Below are positions 7,402-18,226 of a stretch of 64,000 nucleotides of DNA, piece after piece. This stretch comes from Polynucleobacter sp. Adler-ghost (GTDB lineage: Bacteria; Pseudomonadota; Gammaproteobacteria; Burkholderiales; Burkholderiaceae): the NCBI RefSeq assembly GCF_018688495.1, contig NZ_CP061320.1, forward strand, positions 530,586-594,585, read 5' to 3'. Made by a program: the position numbers and the translations under genes. The number at the start of each line of letters is the position of its first letter. Positions within the stretch are counted from its first letter, which is position 1. The notes beneath the pieces are model-generated. The model saw nothing but the letters and a program-made list of their open reading frames with translations, did no database searches and had not been told where the DNA came from.

Positions 7402-9111
7402 ATGACAACAGATAATCAAAATACCCAAGTCACTGATGGTTTTCATCTCGTCATCGATGCTTTAAAAGCAAATGACTTAGACACCATTTTTGGTCTCGTT
7501 GGTATTCCAATTACCGACCTATGCCGCTTGGCTCAAGCTGAAGGTTTGCGCTTCATTGGTTTTCGTCATGAGCAGCATGCTGGTAACGCTGCAGCGATTG
7601 CAGGTTATATGACTCAAAAGCCTGGTATCTGCATGACTGTTTCTGCACCAGGTTTCTTGAACGGATTAACAGCATTGGCAAATGCCACTGTGAACTGCTT
7701 CCCAATGATTTTGATTTCTGGTTCAAGTGAGCGTGAGATCGTTGACTTGCAACAAGGTGACTACGAAGAGATGGATCAGCTCAATGCAGCTAAGCCATAT
7801 TGCAAAGCGGCATACCGCATTAATCATATTGAAGATATCGGCATCGGTTTTGCGCGCGCAATTCGTGCAGCCGTTTCTGGTCGTCCAGGTGGTGTGTACC
7901 TAGACTTGCCGGCACAGCTGTTAGCTCAAACAATGCCTGTTGAAGAAGCTAAGAAATCGATCTTTAAAGTAATCGATCCAATTCCACGTCAAATCCCTGC
8001 GGCAGATGCAGTGGAGCGTGCACTGAATGTATTGAAGAGTGCTAAGCGCCCACTGATTTTGTTGGGTAAGGGCGCTGCTTATGCTCAAGCTGATGCTGAC
8101 ATTCGTGAATTGATTGAAAAGTCTGGTATCCCATACTTGCCAATGTCGATGGCTAAAGGTCTGTTGCCAGATAATCATCCACAATCTGCTTCTGCTGCAC
8201 GTTCATTTGTATTGGCTGAGGCTGATGCGGTGATGTTGGTTGGTGCGCGCTTGAACTGGTTGCTTGCGCACGGTAAGGGCAAGACATGGGGCAAAGATCC
8301 TAAGAAATTTATTCAGATTGATATTCAATCAAATGAAGTGGACAGCAACGTACAAATCGATGCCCCGTTGATTGGTGATATCGGTTCTGTTGTTGGCGAA
8401 CTCTTAAAAGGTATTGCTTCAGTTCCAAAGCCTTCTGCTGAGTGGATCGGCGCGATCAATGAGAAGAAAGACAAGAACTTGGCAAAGATGGCTGAGACTC
8501 TTGCTAAAGAAGCTTCACCGATGAACTTCCATGGCGCTTTGCGTGCTATTCGTGATGTGATCAAAAAGAACCCAGATGTGAACTTGGTTAACGAAGGCGC
8601 AAATACACTCGACTATTGCCGTGCCATTGTTGATATGTACAAGCCACGTAAACGTTTTGACTCCGGTACTTGGGGCATTATGGGTATTGGTATGGGTTAC
8701 GCCATTGGTGCTGCTGTAACGAGCGGCTTGCCTACAGTTGCGGTTGAGGGCGATAGCGCATTTGGTTTTAGCGGTATGGAGTTAGAAACTATTTGCCGCT
8801 ATAACCTACCAATCACAACAGTTGTGTTTAACAACAACGGTGTTTACCGCGGAACTGACGTGAATCCTACTGGCGGTGCAGATGTAGCACCAACAGTATT
8901 CGTGAAAAATGCCCGTTACGACAAAATGATTGAGGCATTTGGTGGCGTTGGTTACTACGTGACTACCCCAGCGGAGTTAGAGGCTGCATTGACTAAAGCG
9001 ATTGCTGAAGGCAAGCCTGCTTTGATCAACGCTGTGATTGATGAAACTGCTGGTACAGAAAGTGGACGTTTAACTAACTTAAATCCATCAACTGCTGCTG
9101 GTAAGAAGTAA
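7402..9111 (+). CDS. oxc: Oxalyl-CoA decarboxylase
   Basis: A 569-residue thiamine-diphosphate enzyme converting oxalyl-CoA to formyl-CoA and CO2 in the cytoplasm. It aligns by eye almost end to end with Oxalobacter formigenes Oxc (568 aa as I recall it). Shared blocks include [19 protein letters not shown] with the catalytic Glu57, [35 protein letters not shown], and the TPP/Mg motif beginning GDSAFGFSG at 450 and ending NNN at 478-480. The C-terminal lid ([10 protein letters not shown]) is present. frc follows 55 bases downstream. No strong Shine-Dalgarno precedes ATG 7402. Confidence 0.96.
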   Translation: MTTDNQNTQVTDGFHLVIDALKANDLDTIFGLVGIPITDLCRLAQAEGLRFIGFRHEQHAGNAAAIAGYMTQKPGICMTVSAPGFLNGLTALANATVNCFPMILISGSSEREIVDLQQGDYEEMDQLNAAKPYCKAAYRINHIEDIGIGFARAIRAAVSGRPGGVYLDLPAQLLAQTMPVEEAKKSIFKVIDPIPRQIPAADAVERALNVLKSAKRPLILLGKGAAYAQADADIRELIEKSGIPYLPMSMAKGLLPDNHPQSASAARSFVLAEADAVMLVGARLNWLLAHGKGKTWGKDPKKFIQIDIQSNEVDSNVQIDAPLIGDIGSVVGELLKGIASVPKPSAEWIGAINEKKDKNLAKMAETLAKEASPMNFHGALRAIRDVIKKNPDVNLVNEGANTLDYCRAIVDMYKPRKRFDSGTWGIMGIGMGYAIGAAVTSGLPTVAVEGDSAFGFSGMELETICRYNLPITTVVFNNNGVYRGTDVNPTGGADVAPTVFVKNARYDKMIEAFGGVGYYVTTPAELEAALTKAIAEGKPALINAVIDETAGTESGRLTNLNPSTAAGKK

Positions 9112-9166
9112 TATTTTTTGAACTGAATTTAGCAATAAATAAGCAATACTTTAAGGAGAATCAAAC

Positions 9167-10417
9167 ATGACTAAACCATTAGACGGTATTCGCATCATCG
9201 ATTTCACACACGTGCAAGCTGGTCCTGCATGTACTCAGCTGTTGGCTTGGTACGGTGCTGACGTTATTAAAGTTGAGCGTCCAGGCTCTGGCGACGTAAC
9301 TCGTAGCCAGTTGCGCGATATTCCAGGTGCAGATGCTTTGTATTTCACGATGTTGAATGGTAATAAGCGTTCTTTGACTTTGGATACCAAGACTCAAGAA
9401 GGTAAAGAAGTTTTAGAGAAGATGATTAAGACTTCTGACGTCATGGTTGAGAACTTCGGTCCAGGCGCTTTAGATCGCATGGGTTTTAGCTGGGCGCGCA
9501 TTCAGGAATTAAATCCAAAGATGATCATGGCTTCTGTCAAAGGCTTTAGCGATGGTCACTCATATGAAGACTTAAAGGTTTATGAAAACGTTGCTCAGTG
9601 TGCTGGCGGTGCCGCTTCCACAACTGGTTTCTGGGATGGTCCTCCAACAGTTTCTGCTGCTGCTTTGGGCGATAGCAACACTGGTATGCACTTGGCCATT
9701 GGTATTTTGACTGCATTGATGCAGCGTCAAAAAACTGGCAAAGGTCAGAAAGTATCTTGCTCAATGCAAGATGCTGTATTGAACTTGTGCCGCGTTAAAT
9801 TGCGTGACCAACAGCGTTTGGATAAAGTTGGTTACCTCGAAGAGTACCCACAGTACCCACACGGTACATTCTCTGACGTAGTACCACGTGGCGGTAACGC
9901 TGGTGGTGGCGGTCAGCCAGGCTGGGTATTGAAGTGTAAGGGTTGGGAAACAGATCCAAATGCTTATATCTATTTCACAATTCAAGGTCATGCTTGGGAG
10001 CCAATTACTAAAGCTTTGGGCAAGCCAGAGTGGGCAACTGATCCAGCGTATATGACTGCAGAAGCACGTCAAGATAAGATTTTTGATATCTTCGCAACAA
10101 TCGAAGAGTGGCTCAAGGATAAGACAAAGTACGAAGCTGTGGATATCCTCCGTAAGTTCGATATCCCTTGCGCACCAGTTCTGTCAATGAAGGAATTGGC
10201 TGCATCACCTGACTTGCGTAAGAGTGGTTCTATCGTTGAAGTCGATCACAAGGTACGCGGTAAGTACTTGACTATCGGTAGTCCAATCAAGTTCTCTGAT
10301 TTGGAAATCGAAGTAGGTCCATCACCAGTATTGGGTGAGCACACTAATGAAGTATTGGCTGACCTCGGCTATAGCGCTGATGACATCGCTAAGCTGCATG
10401 CAGCAAAAGCAGTCTAA
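9167..10417 (+). CDS. frc: Formyl-CoA:oxalate CoA-transferase
   Basis: A 416-residue class III CoA-transferase that moves CoA from formyl-CoA to oxalate, closing the cycle with Oxc. Visible features are Gln17 in THVQAGP, catalytic Asp169 in [10 protein letters not shown], and the glycine loop [10 protein letters not shown] (246-249 are Gly). These match O. formigenes Frc. Residue 48, Trp in that enzyme as I recall it, is Gln here (TRSQLRD). AAGGAG lies 8 bases before the ATG. It forms a two-gene unit with oxc and is closed by a terminator at 10447-10475. Confidence 0.95.
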   Translation: MTKPLDGIRIIDFTHVQAGPACTQLLAWYGADVIKVERPGSGDVTRSQLRDIPGADALYFTMLNGNKRSLTLDTKTQEGKEVLEKMIKTSDVMVENFGPGALDRMGFSWARIQELNPKMIMASVKGFSDGHSYEDLKVYENVAQCAGGAASTTGFWDGPPTVSAAALGDSNTGMHLAIGILTALMQRQKTGKGQKVSCSMQDAVLNLCRVKLRDQQRLDKVGYLEEYPQYPHGTFSDVVPRGGNAGGGGQPGWVLKCKGWETDPNAYIYFTIQGHAWEPITKALGKPEWATDPAYMTAEARQDKIFDIFATIEEWLKDKTKYEAVDILRKFDIPCAPVLSMKELAASPDLRKSGSIVEVDHKVRGKYLTIGSPIKFSDLEIEVGPSPVLGEHTNEVLADLGYSADDIAKLHAAKAV

Positions 10418-10446
10418 TAACAATTAGTAGTATTTGTTTTAGCTTC

Positions 10447-10475
10447 AAAGGCGCTCCTTGTGGGCGCCTTTTTTA
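10447..10475 (+). terminator. Rho-independent terminator after frc
   Basis: AAAGGCGC, an 8-base loop, GGCGCCTTT and a run of T. It separates the oxc-frc unit from the second CoA-transferase gene. Confidence 0.9.
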
Positions 10476-10547
10476 TATGTTGCCGGCATCAAAAGAGCGT
10501 TGCTCGATCTTGAAAAAAGCCCTAATTCTGCAGCCAAATAGCTATTC

Positions 10548-10587
10548 TTGGGCATTAATCACTAAGATGCCCAATAAATAGGCATCC
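10548..10587 (+). repeat. Three alternating GGGCAT/ATGCCC repeats before frc2
   Basis: TTGGGCAT (10548-10555) and ATGCCCAA (10567-10574) form a perfect 8-bp inverted repeat with an 11-base spacer. The second arm can instead pair with GGCATC just downstream (10580-10586). The arms could be a dimeric operator or two mutually exclusive hairpins in the leader of the second frc gene. Confidence 0.55.
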
Positions 10588-10659
10588 AGCATTCCGCCAA
10601 CATCTGGCGCTGGTAAAATTGCCCTAATTCAAAATTTCATTCTTATTAGGACTTTAATC

Positions 10660-11907
10660 ATGGCAAAAGCATTAGAAGGGGTCAAAATTCTTGACTTCAC
10701 GCATGTTCAATCTGGCCCAACTTGTACCCAGCTGCTTGCTTGGTTTGGTGCCGATGTAATCAAAGTAGAAAAATCTGGTGAGGGTGATGCTACCCGTGGC
10801 CAATTGCGCGATATCCCGGATGCGGATAGTTTGTATTTCACAATGCTGAACCATAACAAGCGTTCAATCACTGTTAATACGAAAACTCCAAAAGGTAAAG
10901 AAATTCTAGAGCGTCTGATTAAAGAGTGTGATGTTCTAGTTGAAAATTTTGCTCCTGGCGCATTAGATCGCATGGGTTTTTCTTGGGAGCGTATTCAAGA
11001 ACTCAATCCTATGATGATCATGGCTTCAGTAAAAGGTTTTGGTCCCGGTCCTTACGAGGACTGTAAGGTTTATGAGAACGTGGCGCAGTGTGCTGGTGGA
11101 TCAGCATCGACCACAGGCTTTGATGATGGCCCTCCGATGGTTACTGGTGCGCAAATTGGTGATAGCGGTACTGGATTACATTTAGCTCTAGGTATCGTGA
11201 CAGCTCTGTATCAGCGCACACACTCTGGTCGTGGTCAAAAAGTATTGGCAGCGATGCAAGATGCTGTATTAAATTTATGCCGCGTGAAGCTACGTGATCA
11301 ACAGCGCTTAGAGCGTAACGGCTTGATGCAAGAGTACCCACAATTCCCTAACGGAGAGTTTGGTGACTCTGTACCTCGTGCTGGTAACGCCTCCGGTGGT
11401 GGTCAACCAGGCTGGATTGTGAAATGTAAAGGTTGGGAAACAGATCCAAACTCCTATATGTACGTTATCGTGCAAGCGCCAGTTTGGGAGGCAGTCTGTA
11501 AAGTGATTGGTCGCGAAGATTGGATTACGGATGTGCGTTTTGCATCACCAATGGCTCGCCTCCCACATTTGATGGAAATCTTTGGTGAAATTGAAAAATG
11601 GACGATGACTAAGACCAAGTTTGAAGTCATGGATATTCTGAATAAATACGACATTCCATGCGGCCCAATTTTGTCAATGAAAGAAATCGCAGAAGAGCCC
11701 GCATTGCGTGCGACTGGAACTGTAGTTGAAGTAGATCATCCAATTCGTGGCAAGTACCTTACAGTAGGTAATCCAATCAAGATGTCTGACAGTCCCACTG
11801 ATGTGACGCGTTCACCATTATTAGGTGAACACACCGATGAAATTCTGAGTGAGTTAGGTTATTCAACCGACGAGCTAATTGCTCTACGCCACGATAAGGT
11901 AATCTAA
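10660..11907 (+). CDS. Second formyl-CoA:oxalate CoA-transferase (paralog)
   Basis: A 415-residue class III CoA-transferase closely related to the preceding Frc along its whole length. The catalytic Asp (about 168, [10 protein letters not shown]) and Gln17 are kept. The glycine loop reads [10 protein letters not shown], so its first Gly is replaced by Ser, and residue 48 is again Gln. The loop closes over the active site in known Frc, so acceptor specificity or rate may differ. It has its own upstream region with a terminator and inverted repeats, and is followed after a single base by a formyltransferase-like gene. Its substrate could be oxalate or a related carboxylate. Confidence 0.88.
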   Translation: MAKALEGVKILDFTHVQSGPTCTQLLAWFGADVIKVEKSGEGDATRGQLRDIPDADSLYFTMLNHNKRSITVNTKTPKGKEILERLIKECDVLVENFAPGALDRMGFSWERIQELNPMMIMASVKGFGPGPYEDCKVYENVAQCAGGSASTTGFDDGPPMVTGAQIGDSGTGLHLALGIVTALYQRTHSGRGQKVLAAMQDAVLNLCRVKLRDQQRLERNGLMQEYPQFPNGEFGDSVPRAGNASGGGQPGWIVKCKGWETDPNSYMYVIVQAPVWEAVCKVIGREDWITDVRFASPMARLPHLMEIFGEIEKWTMTKTKFEVMDILNKYDIPCGPILSMKEIAEEPALRATGTVVEVDHPIRGKYLTVGNPIKMSDSPTDVTRSPLLGEHTDEILSELGYSTDELIALRHDKVI

Positions 11908-11908
11908 G

Positions 11909-12841
11909 ATGCGGGTTGCGCTGATTGGTAGTGCTGATTTTGGTAAGGCAGCCTTAGAGGCTTTTTTGGATCGTGGCGATGAAGTCGTTGCCGTGTTTTG
12001 TCCGCCTGACAATCCTAAGTCGACCAAGCCCGAAGTGTTAAAAGAAGCCGCTATTGCAAAGGGTTTAGCGCCTTTGCAATTTGCTTCTCTCAAGGGGCCT
12101 GAAGCAGCGCAAGCGATGATAGATAGCAAGGCTGATATTTGCGTCATGGCCTATGTGCTGCAGTTCGTACCCCAAGAGCTTTGTAAGATACCAAAACATG
12201 GCACAATTCAATATCACCCATCACTACTGCCGAAATATCGCGGCCCTAGCGCTATCAATTGGGCGATCGCATTAGGTGAAGAGAAGACGGGCTTAACAAT
12301 CTTCCGACCATCTGACGGATTGGACGAGGGCGAAGTGATCTTGCAAAAAGAGGTTGTGATTGGGCCTAATGACACTCTAGGTAAGGTGTACTTTGATCAT
12401 CTTTTCCCAGTTGGCATTAACGCATTGCTCGAAGCTGCAGATCTAGTAGTGGCCAATCAGCATCAAGAAGTTATCCAGGATGAATCGCTGGCAAATTATG
12501 AAGGTTGGTTTGGTGTTGATGCAGCTCAAATTCATTGGGCTACTCATATTAATCAGATCTTTAATTTGATTCGTGCATCTAATCCGGCACCAGGTGCTTG
12601 GACTAAATTTGGCGAGCAAAAAGTCCAGATCTACGATTGCCACAAGCATGTAGTGGCTACCTTCGGCGCGGTTAAAGGCAAGCCTGGTGAAATCACCCAA
12701 ATTACTTCGGACTCGTTCTTTGTAGCTTGTCATGGCGGACAAATCGAGGTCCTCAAAGCAAAAGGCGCGTCAGGAAAAGTAACGGGTGCCGAATTGGCTA
12801 AAGAGTTGAACTTAGCGACAGGTCAGTTCTTCGCGCTGTAA
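11909..12841 (+). CDS. Formyltransferase/10-formyl-THF hydrolase-like protein
   Basis: A 310-residue protein with the N-terminal formyltransferase fold (MRVALIGSADFG onward) and the signature HPSLLPKYRGPSAINWA (103-119), followed by an OB-like C-terminal domain. The catalytic His103 and Asp139 (GLDEGE) of the family are present; the Asn of methionyl-tRNA formyltransferase is Gln101. Blocks such as LFPVGI, NYEGWFGVDAAQIHW and APGAWTKF resemble the hydrolase domain of 10-formyltetrahydrofolate dehydrogenase more than Fmt. The start lies one base after the frc2 stop, so the two are probably cotranslated. A role moving formyl groups between formyl-CoA, formate and folate is inferred. Confidence 0.72.
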   Translation: MRVALIGSADFGKAALEAFLDRGDEVVAVFCPPDNPKSTKPEVLKEAAIAKGLAPLQFASLKGPEAAQAMIDSKADICVMAYVLQFVPQELCKIPKHGTIQYHPSLLPKYRGPSAINWAIALGEEKTGLTIFRPSDGLDEGEVILQKEVVIGPNDTLGKVYFDHLFPVGINALLEAADLVVANQHQEVIQDESLANYEGWFGVDAAQIHWATHINQIFNLIRASNPAPGAWTKFGEQKVQIYDCHKHVVATFGAVKGKPGEITQITSDSFFVACHGGQIEVLKAKGASGKVTGAELAKELNLATGQFFAL

Positions 12842-12869
12842 ATCGCGTTGCAAAGCGGATGATTGGAGA

Positions 12870-14591
<1,722 letters not shown>

Positions 14592-14599
<8 letters not shown>

Positions 14600-14780
14600 T
14601 CGAATACACGTAAGCGCGTTGTTTTAATTTAGCTGCTTGAGCGCGACGCTGATCTTCAATAGTCAAAGGCTCTTTATCCCAAAGGAGGGCGCGACCAGCT
14701 TGCTGGCCAGCTTCGAGATCTGGTTTCTCGGATTTGAGCTCATTTAAGAACTGGGTGAATTCGGATGTATACCTAGCCAT
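14592..14780 (-). CDS. DUF3460 family protein
   Basis: A 62-residue, charged protein, MARYTSEFTQFLNELKSEKP onward, with no membrane segment. This size and pattern match the DUF3460 family, which in Betaproteobacteria usually sits upstream of scpA. Its function is unknown. Two adjacent ATG codons exist; the one at 14780 is 6 bases from AGGA and is preferred over the one at 14783. It overlaps scpA by 8 bases. Confidence 0.8.
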
Positions 14781-14930
14781 CATATTTCCTAAAATTCTTA
14801 TTTAATTCAATAACTTACAAAAAATACTGCGAGGCAATGTATTGCCTAGAACACCATTATTAACGATTTTTCCTACAAACCTGCCGACTTTTTGGCTAAT
14901 TCTTAAAAATCAGCCCTTTTGGGGTCTTTT

Positions 14931-16601
14931 TTAGAGGTTTGCTGCCAATAAAGCCTCAATTTGAGGCGCTTCAACGCGCGTCATAAGGTGTTTATAGGGC
15001 TTGATCGGATTTTGGCTGGAGAGAGGTGTTTTCACGTCATTCCAGGTCATGGCTGGCACAGAGAGGAAGTCCTCAACCCCGGCCGTGACTTCTGGAAGTA
15101 CTGGCTTGAGATAAAGACTTAATAAACGGAATGCCTCTAAGGTGATGCTGCAGACTCGCTGCAAGTCAGACTCGCGCTCAGGATCTTTGGCGACTTCCCA
15201 AGGTTTATTTTCGTCAACAAAAGCATTGACCTTGTCAGCCAACTCCATGATGGTGCGCAATGCCTTGGCATATTCACGCGCTTCATACAGGCCAGCAATT
15301 TTTTCACTAGCAGATGCAATCTCAGTCAGTAACGGGTTGTTCATTGCCTCATCAGAAACGACACCACCAAAACGCTTCACCAGAAAACCAGCACTACGAC
15401 TTGCGATATTGATGTATTTGCCGAGTAGATCGCTATTCACACGTGCAACAAAGTCTTGAAGATTTAAATCCAAATCTTCCATGCTGTCGTTCAGTTTGGT
15501 TGCAAAGTAATAGCGGAACCATTCAGGATTAAATCCAGATTCAATTACGCTGTGCGCAGAAATTAAAGTGCCACGTGATTTACTCATCTTCTCGCCATCG
15601 ACCGTGAGGAAACCATGAGCAAACACATTAGTTGGCGTACGGTAACCTGCAAAGTGCAGGGTTGCTGGCCAAAAGAGCGTGTGGAAATACAGAATATCCT
15701 TACCGATGAAGTGATACTGCTCGGTAGTCGTATCTGGTCTGACCCACTCCTCAAAGTTCATGCCTTTAGCCTGGCAGTAATTGAGAAAGCTAGCGTAATA
15801 GCCAATCGGTGCATCAAGCCACACATAAAAATATTTGCCTGGAGCATCCGGAATCTCAAAGCCAAAGTAGGGGGCATCACGTGAGATATCCCAGTCACCT
15901 AACTTACTGTCTCCAGGCTGTCCAACCCATTCCTTCATTTTGTTGCGAGCTTCAGCTTGCAGTGGGGTTCTTACCTGGGTCCAGTCCCGCAAGAAGGTTT
16001 CGCAGCGAGGATCGGATAATTTAAAGAAGTAATGATCGGAAACTTTTTTAATAGGTGTTGCGCCACTCACTACGGAGAATGGATTCTTTAAATCAGTGGG
16101 GGAATAGGTTGCCCCACACTTTTCGCAAGAGTCACCGTACTGATCTTTGGCGCCACACTTAGGACATTCACCTTTGATAAAGCGATCTGGCAAGAACATT
16201 TCTTTAACGGGATCGTATGCTTGCTCAATAGAGCGCATTTCAATTAAGCCGGCATCACGTAACTTGAGATAGATACTTTGAGACAGCTTTTCATTCTCAG
16301 GGCTATCGGTGGTGTAGTAGTTGTCAAACGAAATTAAGAAATCATCAAAGTCGCGCTTGTGCTCTTGCCAAACATTCGCAATGAGCTCTTTCGGGGTAAG
16401 GCCCTCTTTTTCGGCGCGCAACATGATCGGAGTGCCGTGGGTGTCATCGGCGCCAACATAGTGCACTTCGTGACCACGCATTCTCTGAAAGCGAACCCAA
16501 ATATCTGTCTGAACATACTCCACCAAATGCCCAATATGAATCTGGCCATTGGCGTAGGGTAGGGCGGAGGTAACTAGCAGGCGACGTTTGGGGCTACTCA
16601 T
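14931..16601 (-). CDS. metG: Methionyl-tRNA synthetase (short form)
   Basis: A 556-residue class I synthetase. The HIGH motif is at 22-25, the zinc knuckle Cys at 146, 149, 159 and 162 (CPKC and CEKC), and KMSKS at 338-342. The anticodon-binding domain with NKPWEVAKD follows. The chain stops at about 556 residues, so the C-terminal Trbp111-like tRNA-binding and dimerisation domain of the E. coli enzyme (677 aa) is absent. The downstream 147 bases do not encode it in any frame I can see. The enzyme is probably monomeric but should be active, because the catalytic parts are complete. Confidence 0.94.
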   Translation of the reverse strand: MSSPKRRLLVTSALPYANGQIHIGHLVEYVQTDIWVRFQRMRGHEVHYVGADDTHGTPIMLRAEKEGLTPKELIANVWQEHKRDFDDFLISFDNYYTTDSPENEKLSQSIYLKLRDAGLIEMRSIEQAYDPVKEMFLPDRFIKGECPKCGAKDQYGDSCEKCGATYSPTDLKNPFSVVSGATPIKKVSDHYFFKLSDPRCETFLRDWTQVRTPLQAEARNKMKEWVGQPGDSKLGDWDISRDAPYFGFEIPDAPGKYFYVWLDAPIGYYASFLNYCQAKGMNFEEWVRPDTTTEQYHFIGKDILYFHTLFWPATLHFAGYRTPTNVFAHGFLTVDGEKMSKSRGTLISAHSVIESGFNPEWFRYYFATKLNDSMEDLDLNLQDFVARVNSDLLGKYINIASRSAGFLVKRFGGVVSDEAMNNPLLTEIASASEKIAGLYEAREYAKALRTIMELADKVNAFVDENKPWEVAKDPERESDLQRVCSITLEAFRLLSLYLKPVLPEVTAGVEDFLSVPAMTWNDVKTPLSSQNPIKPYKHLMTRVEAPQIEALLAANL

Positions 16602-16730
16602 GCGGGCTTAAATAGAAAAAGTTTCAACAAATGGCAATATAAGATTATGGGGCTTGAAGCCCTGTTTCAGCACCAATTTTAGTCTGCGGTTAAAGTTAAC
16701 ACCGATTTGAACCTATTCAAGAGGCGTTTT

Positions 16731-17579
16731 ATGGCTTTGCCCCACAACATTCAGATGTCTCACGCTTCCGTGCCGATGGTGCACGAGGTAGAAGTCATGG
16801 ATGAGGCGGGGCGCATTAAGACCACTCATATCCCCGGTGAGCGCCCTTTAACCATTTACCTAGATAAGCGGGAAGTGGTCACTCTGATGACCTTGGGAAG
16901 TGCGCCTGAGGCTTTAGTTCTGGGCTATTTGCGTAATCAACGCCTCGTAGAATCGCCAGATGATATTGCGAGTATTCAGGTCGATTGGGAAACCGATTCA
17001 GCGGCAGTCAAGACTCATCGTAGTACGGTCGACATCGATGCCCTCACCAGCAAGCGCGTTGTAACGACCGGCTGTGGTCAGGGCACCATGTTTGGCGGCT
17101 TGATTGAGGAGATGGCAGAGATCAGATTGCCAGATGGCCCTCAGTTAACCCAAGAGGCCATCGTTGATCTGATTGACAGCATTCGAGTTCATGACACTAT
17201 CTATAAAAAATCTGGCTCAGTTCACGCTTGCGCCGTGTTTGAGCGGGACGGTAATAACCATGTCCGCCTTCTCCATTTCATTGAGGATGTTGGGCGCCAC
17301 AATGCCGTTGACTCAATCTCTGGGCTGATGTGGCTGGCAGACAAGCCAGGTAAGGATCTCATCTTCTTCACTACAGGGCGCCTCACTTCCGAAATGGTCA
17401 TTAAAGGCGCTCAAATGGGCATTCCTTTCTTAATGACCCGCTCTGGCATGACATTAATGGGACTGGAGCTTGCCCGAAAAACCAATCTCACCTTGTTATC
17501 CCGATGTTCAGGGAAGCATTTTGAGATTTTCAATGCCCCTGAGAGGGTAATTTTTACCTCTCCACCTGCAGTCTCGTAA
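16731..17579 (+). CDS. fdhD: Formate dehydrogenase sulfurtransferase FdhD
   Basis: A 282-residue protein of the FdhD family, which passes sulfur from IscS to the molybdenum cofactor so that formate dehydrogenase becomes active. Blocks such as RPLTIYLDKREVVTLMTLG, GSVHACAVF, EDVGRHNAVD and GRLTSEMVIKGAQMGIPF are diagnostic. The redox motif reads TTGCGQG, leaving a single Cys (115) where E. coli has CxxC. ATG at 16731, six bases after AGAGG, is preferred over an in-frame TTG at 16707. No formate dehydrogenase subunit lies in the window, but formate is the product of the nearby oxalate pathway. Confidence 0.93.
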   Translation: MALPHNIQMSHASVPMVHEVEVMDEAGRIKTTHIPGERPLTIYLDKREVVTLMTLGSAPEALVLGYLRNQRLVESPDDIASIQVDWETDSAAVKTHRSTVDIDALTSKRVVTTGCGQGTMFGGLIEEMAEIRLPDGPQLTQEAIVDLIDSIRVHDTIYKKSGSVHACAVFERDGNNHVRLLHFIEDVGRHNAVDSISGLMWLADKPGKDLIFFTTGRLTSEMVIKGAQMGIPFLMTRSGMTLMGLELARKTNLTLLSRCSGKHFEIFNAPERVIFTSPPAVS

Positions 17580-17620
17580 ATTGGTGGGCATATAGCCCGT
17601 GATGGTTTTACAATTCGGCC

Positions 17621-18187
17621 ATGACTATTAAATCTGACCACTGGATCCGCCGCATGGGCGAGCAAGGCATGATCAGCCCATTTGAACCTGGGCAGGTCCG
17701 CCAAGATGCCGCAGGACATAAAATTGTGAGCTATGGCACTTCAAGCTATGGCTATGACATTCGTTGTGCTGATGAATTCAAGATTTTCACAAACATCAAC
17801 AGCACTATCGTTGATCCCAAGAATTTCGATGAGCAATCGTTTGTCGATTTCAAGGGCCCGGTTTGTATCATTCCCCCAAACTCTTTCGCTTTGGCAAGAA
17901 CTGTTGAGTACTTCAAGATCCCACGAAGCGTATTAACGGTCTGCGTTGGTAAGAGTACGTATGCACGTTGCGGAATTATTGTGAACGTCACTCCATTCGA
18001 GCCTGAATGGGAAGGTTATGTCACTCTCGAGTTTTCGAATACGACCCCGTTGCCTGCAAAAATTTATGCCGGCGAAGGATGTGCACAAGTTTTGTTCTTC
18101 GAGAGCGACGAAGTGTGTGGTACGTCGTACAAAGATCGTGGCGGTAAGTATCAAGGCCAAGTCGGCGTTACTCTGCCAAAGACTTAA
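17621..18187 (+). CDS. dcd: dCTP deaminase
   Basis: A 188-residue enzyme that deaminates dCTP to dUTP for thymidylate synthesis. The sequence has the conserved SSYGYDIRC (41-49), [20 protein letters not shown] with the active-site Ser/Arg, and [14 protein letters not shown] including the catalytic Glu. The C-terminal [19 protein letters not shown] closes the active site in the family. Length matches the trimeric Dcd. It stands alone between fdhD (41 bases) and the decarboxylase (39 bases), all in the same direction. Confidence 0.95.
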   Translation: MTIKSDHWIRRMGEQGMISPFEPGQVRQDAAGHKIVSYGTSSYGYDIRCADEFKIFTNINSTIVDPKNFDEQSFVDFKGPVCIIPPNSFALARTVEYFKIPRSVLTVCVGKSTYARCGIIVNVTPFEPEWEGYVTLEFSNTTPLPAKIYAGEGCAQVLFFESDEVCGTSYKDRGGKYQGQVGVTLPKT

Positions 18188-18226
18188 TCTGCTTAATCGC
18201 CGCATTGGCGACTTTAAAGGGTACAC

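Noticed and set aside
11909..12841. Housekeeping Met-tRNA formyltransferase (fmt)
   Set aside because: The active-site Asn is Gln101, the sequence blocks fit the 10-formyl-THF dehydrogenase hydrolase domain better, and the usual def neighbour is absent. Not fully excluded.
14784..14930. Hairpin with T-run (CCCAAAAGGG) after metG
   Set aside because: The stem is only three or four pairs with mismatches, too weak to call a terminator.
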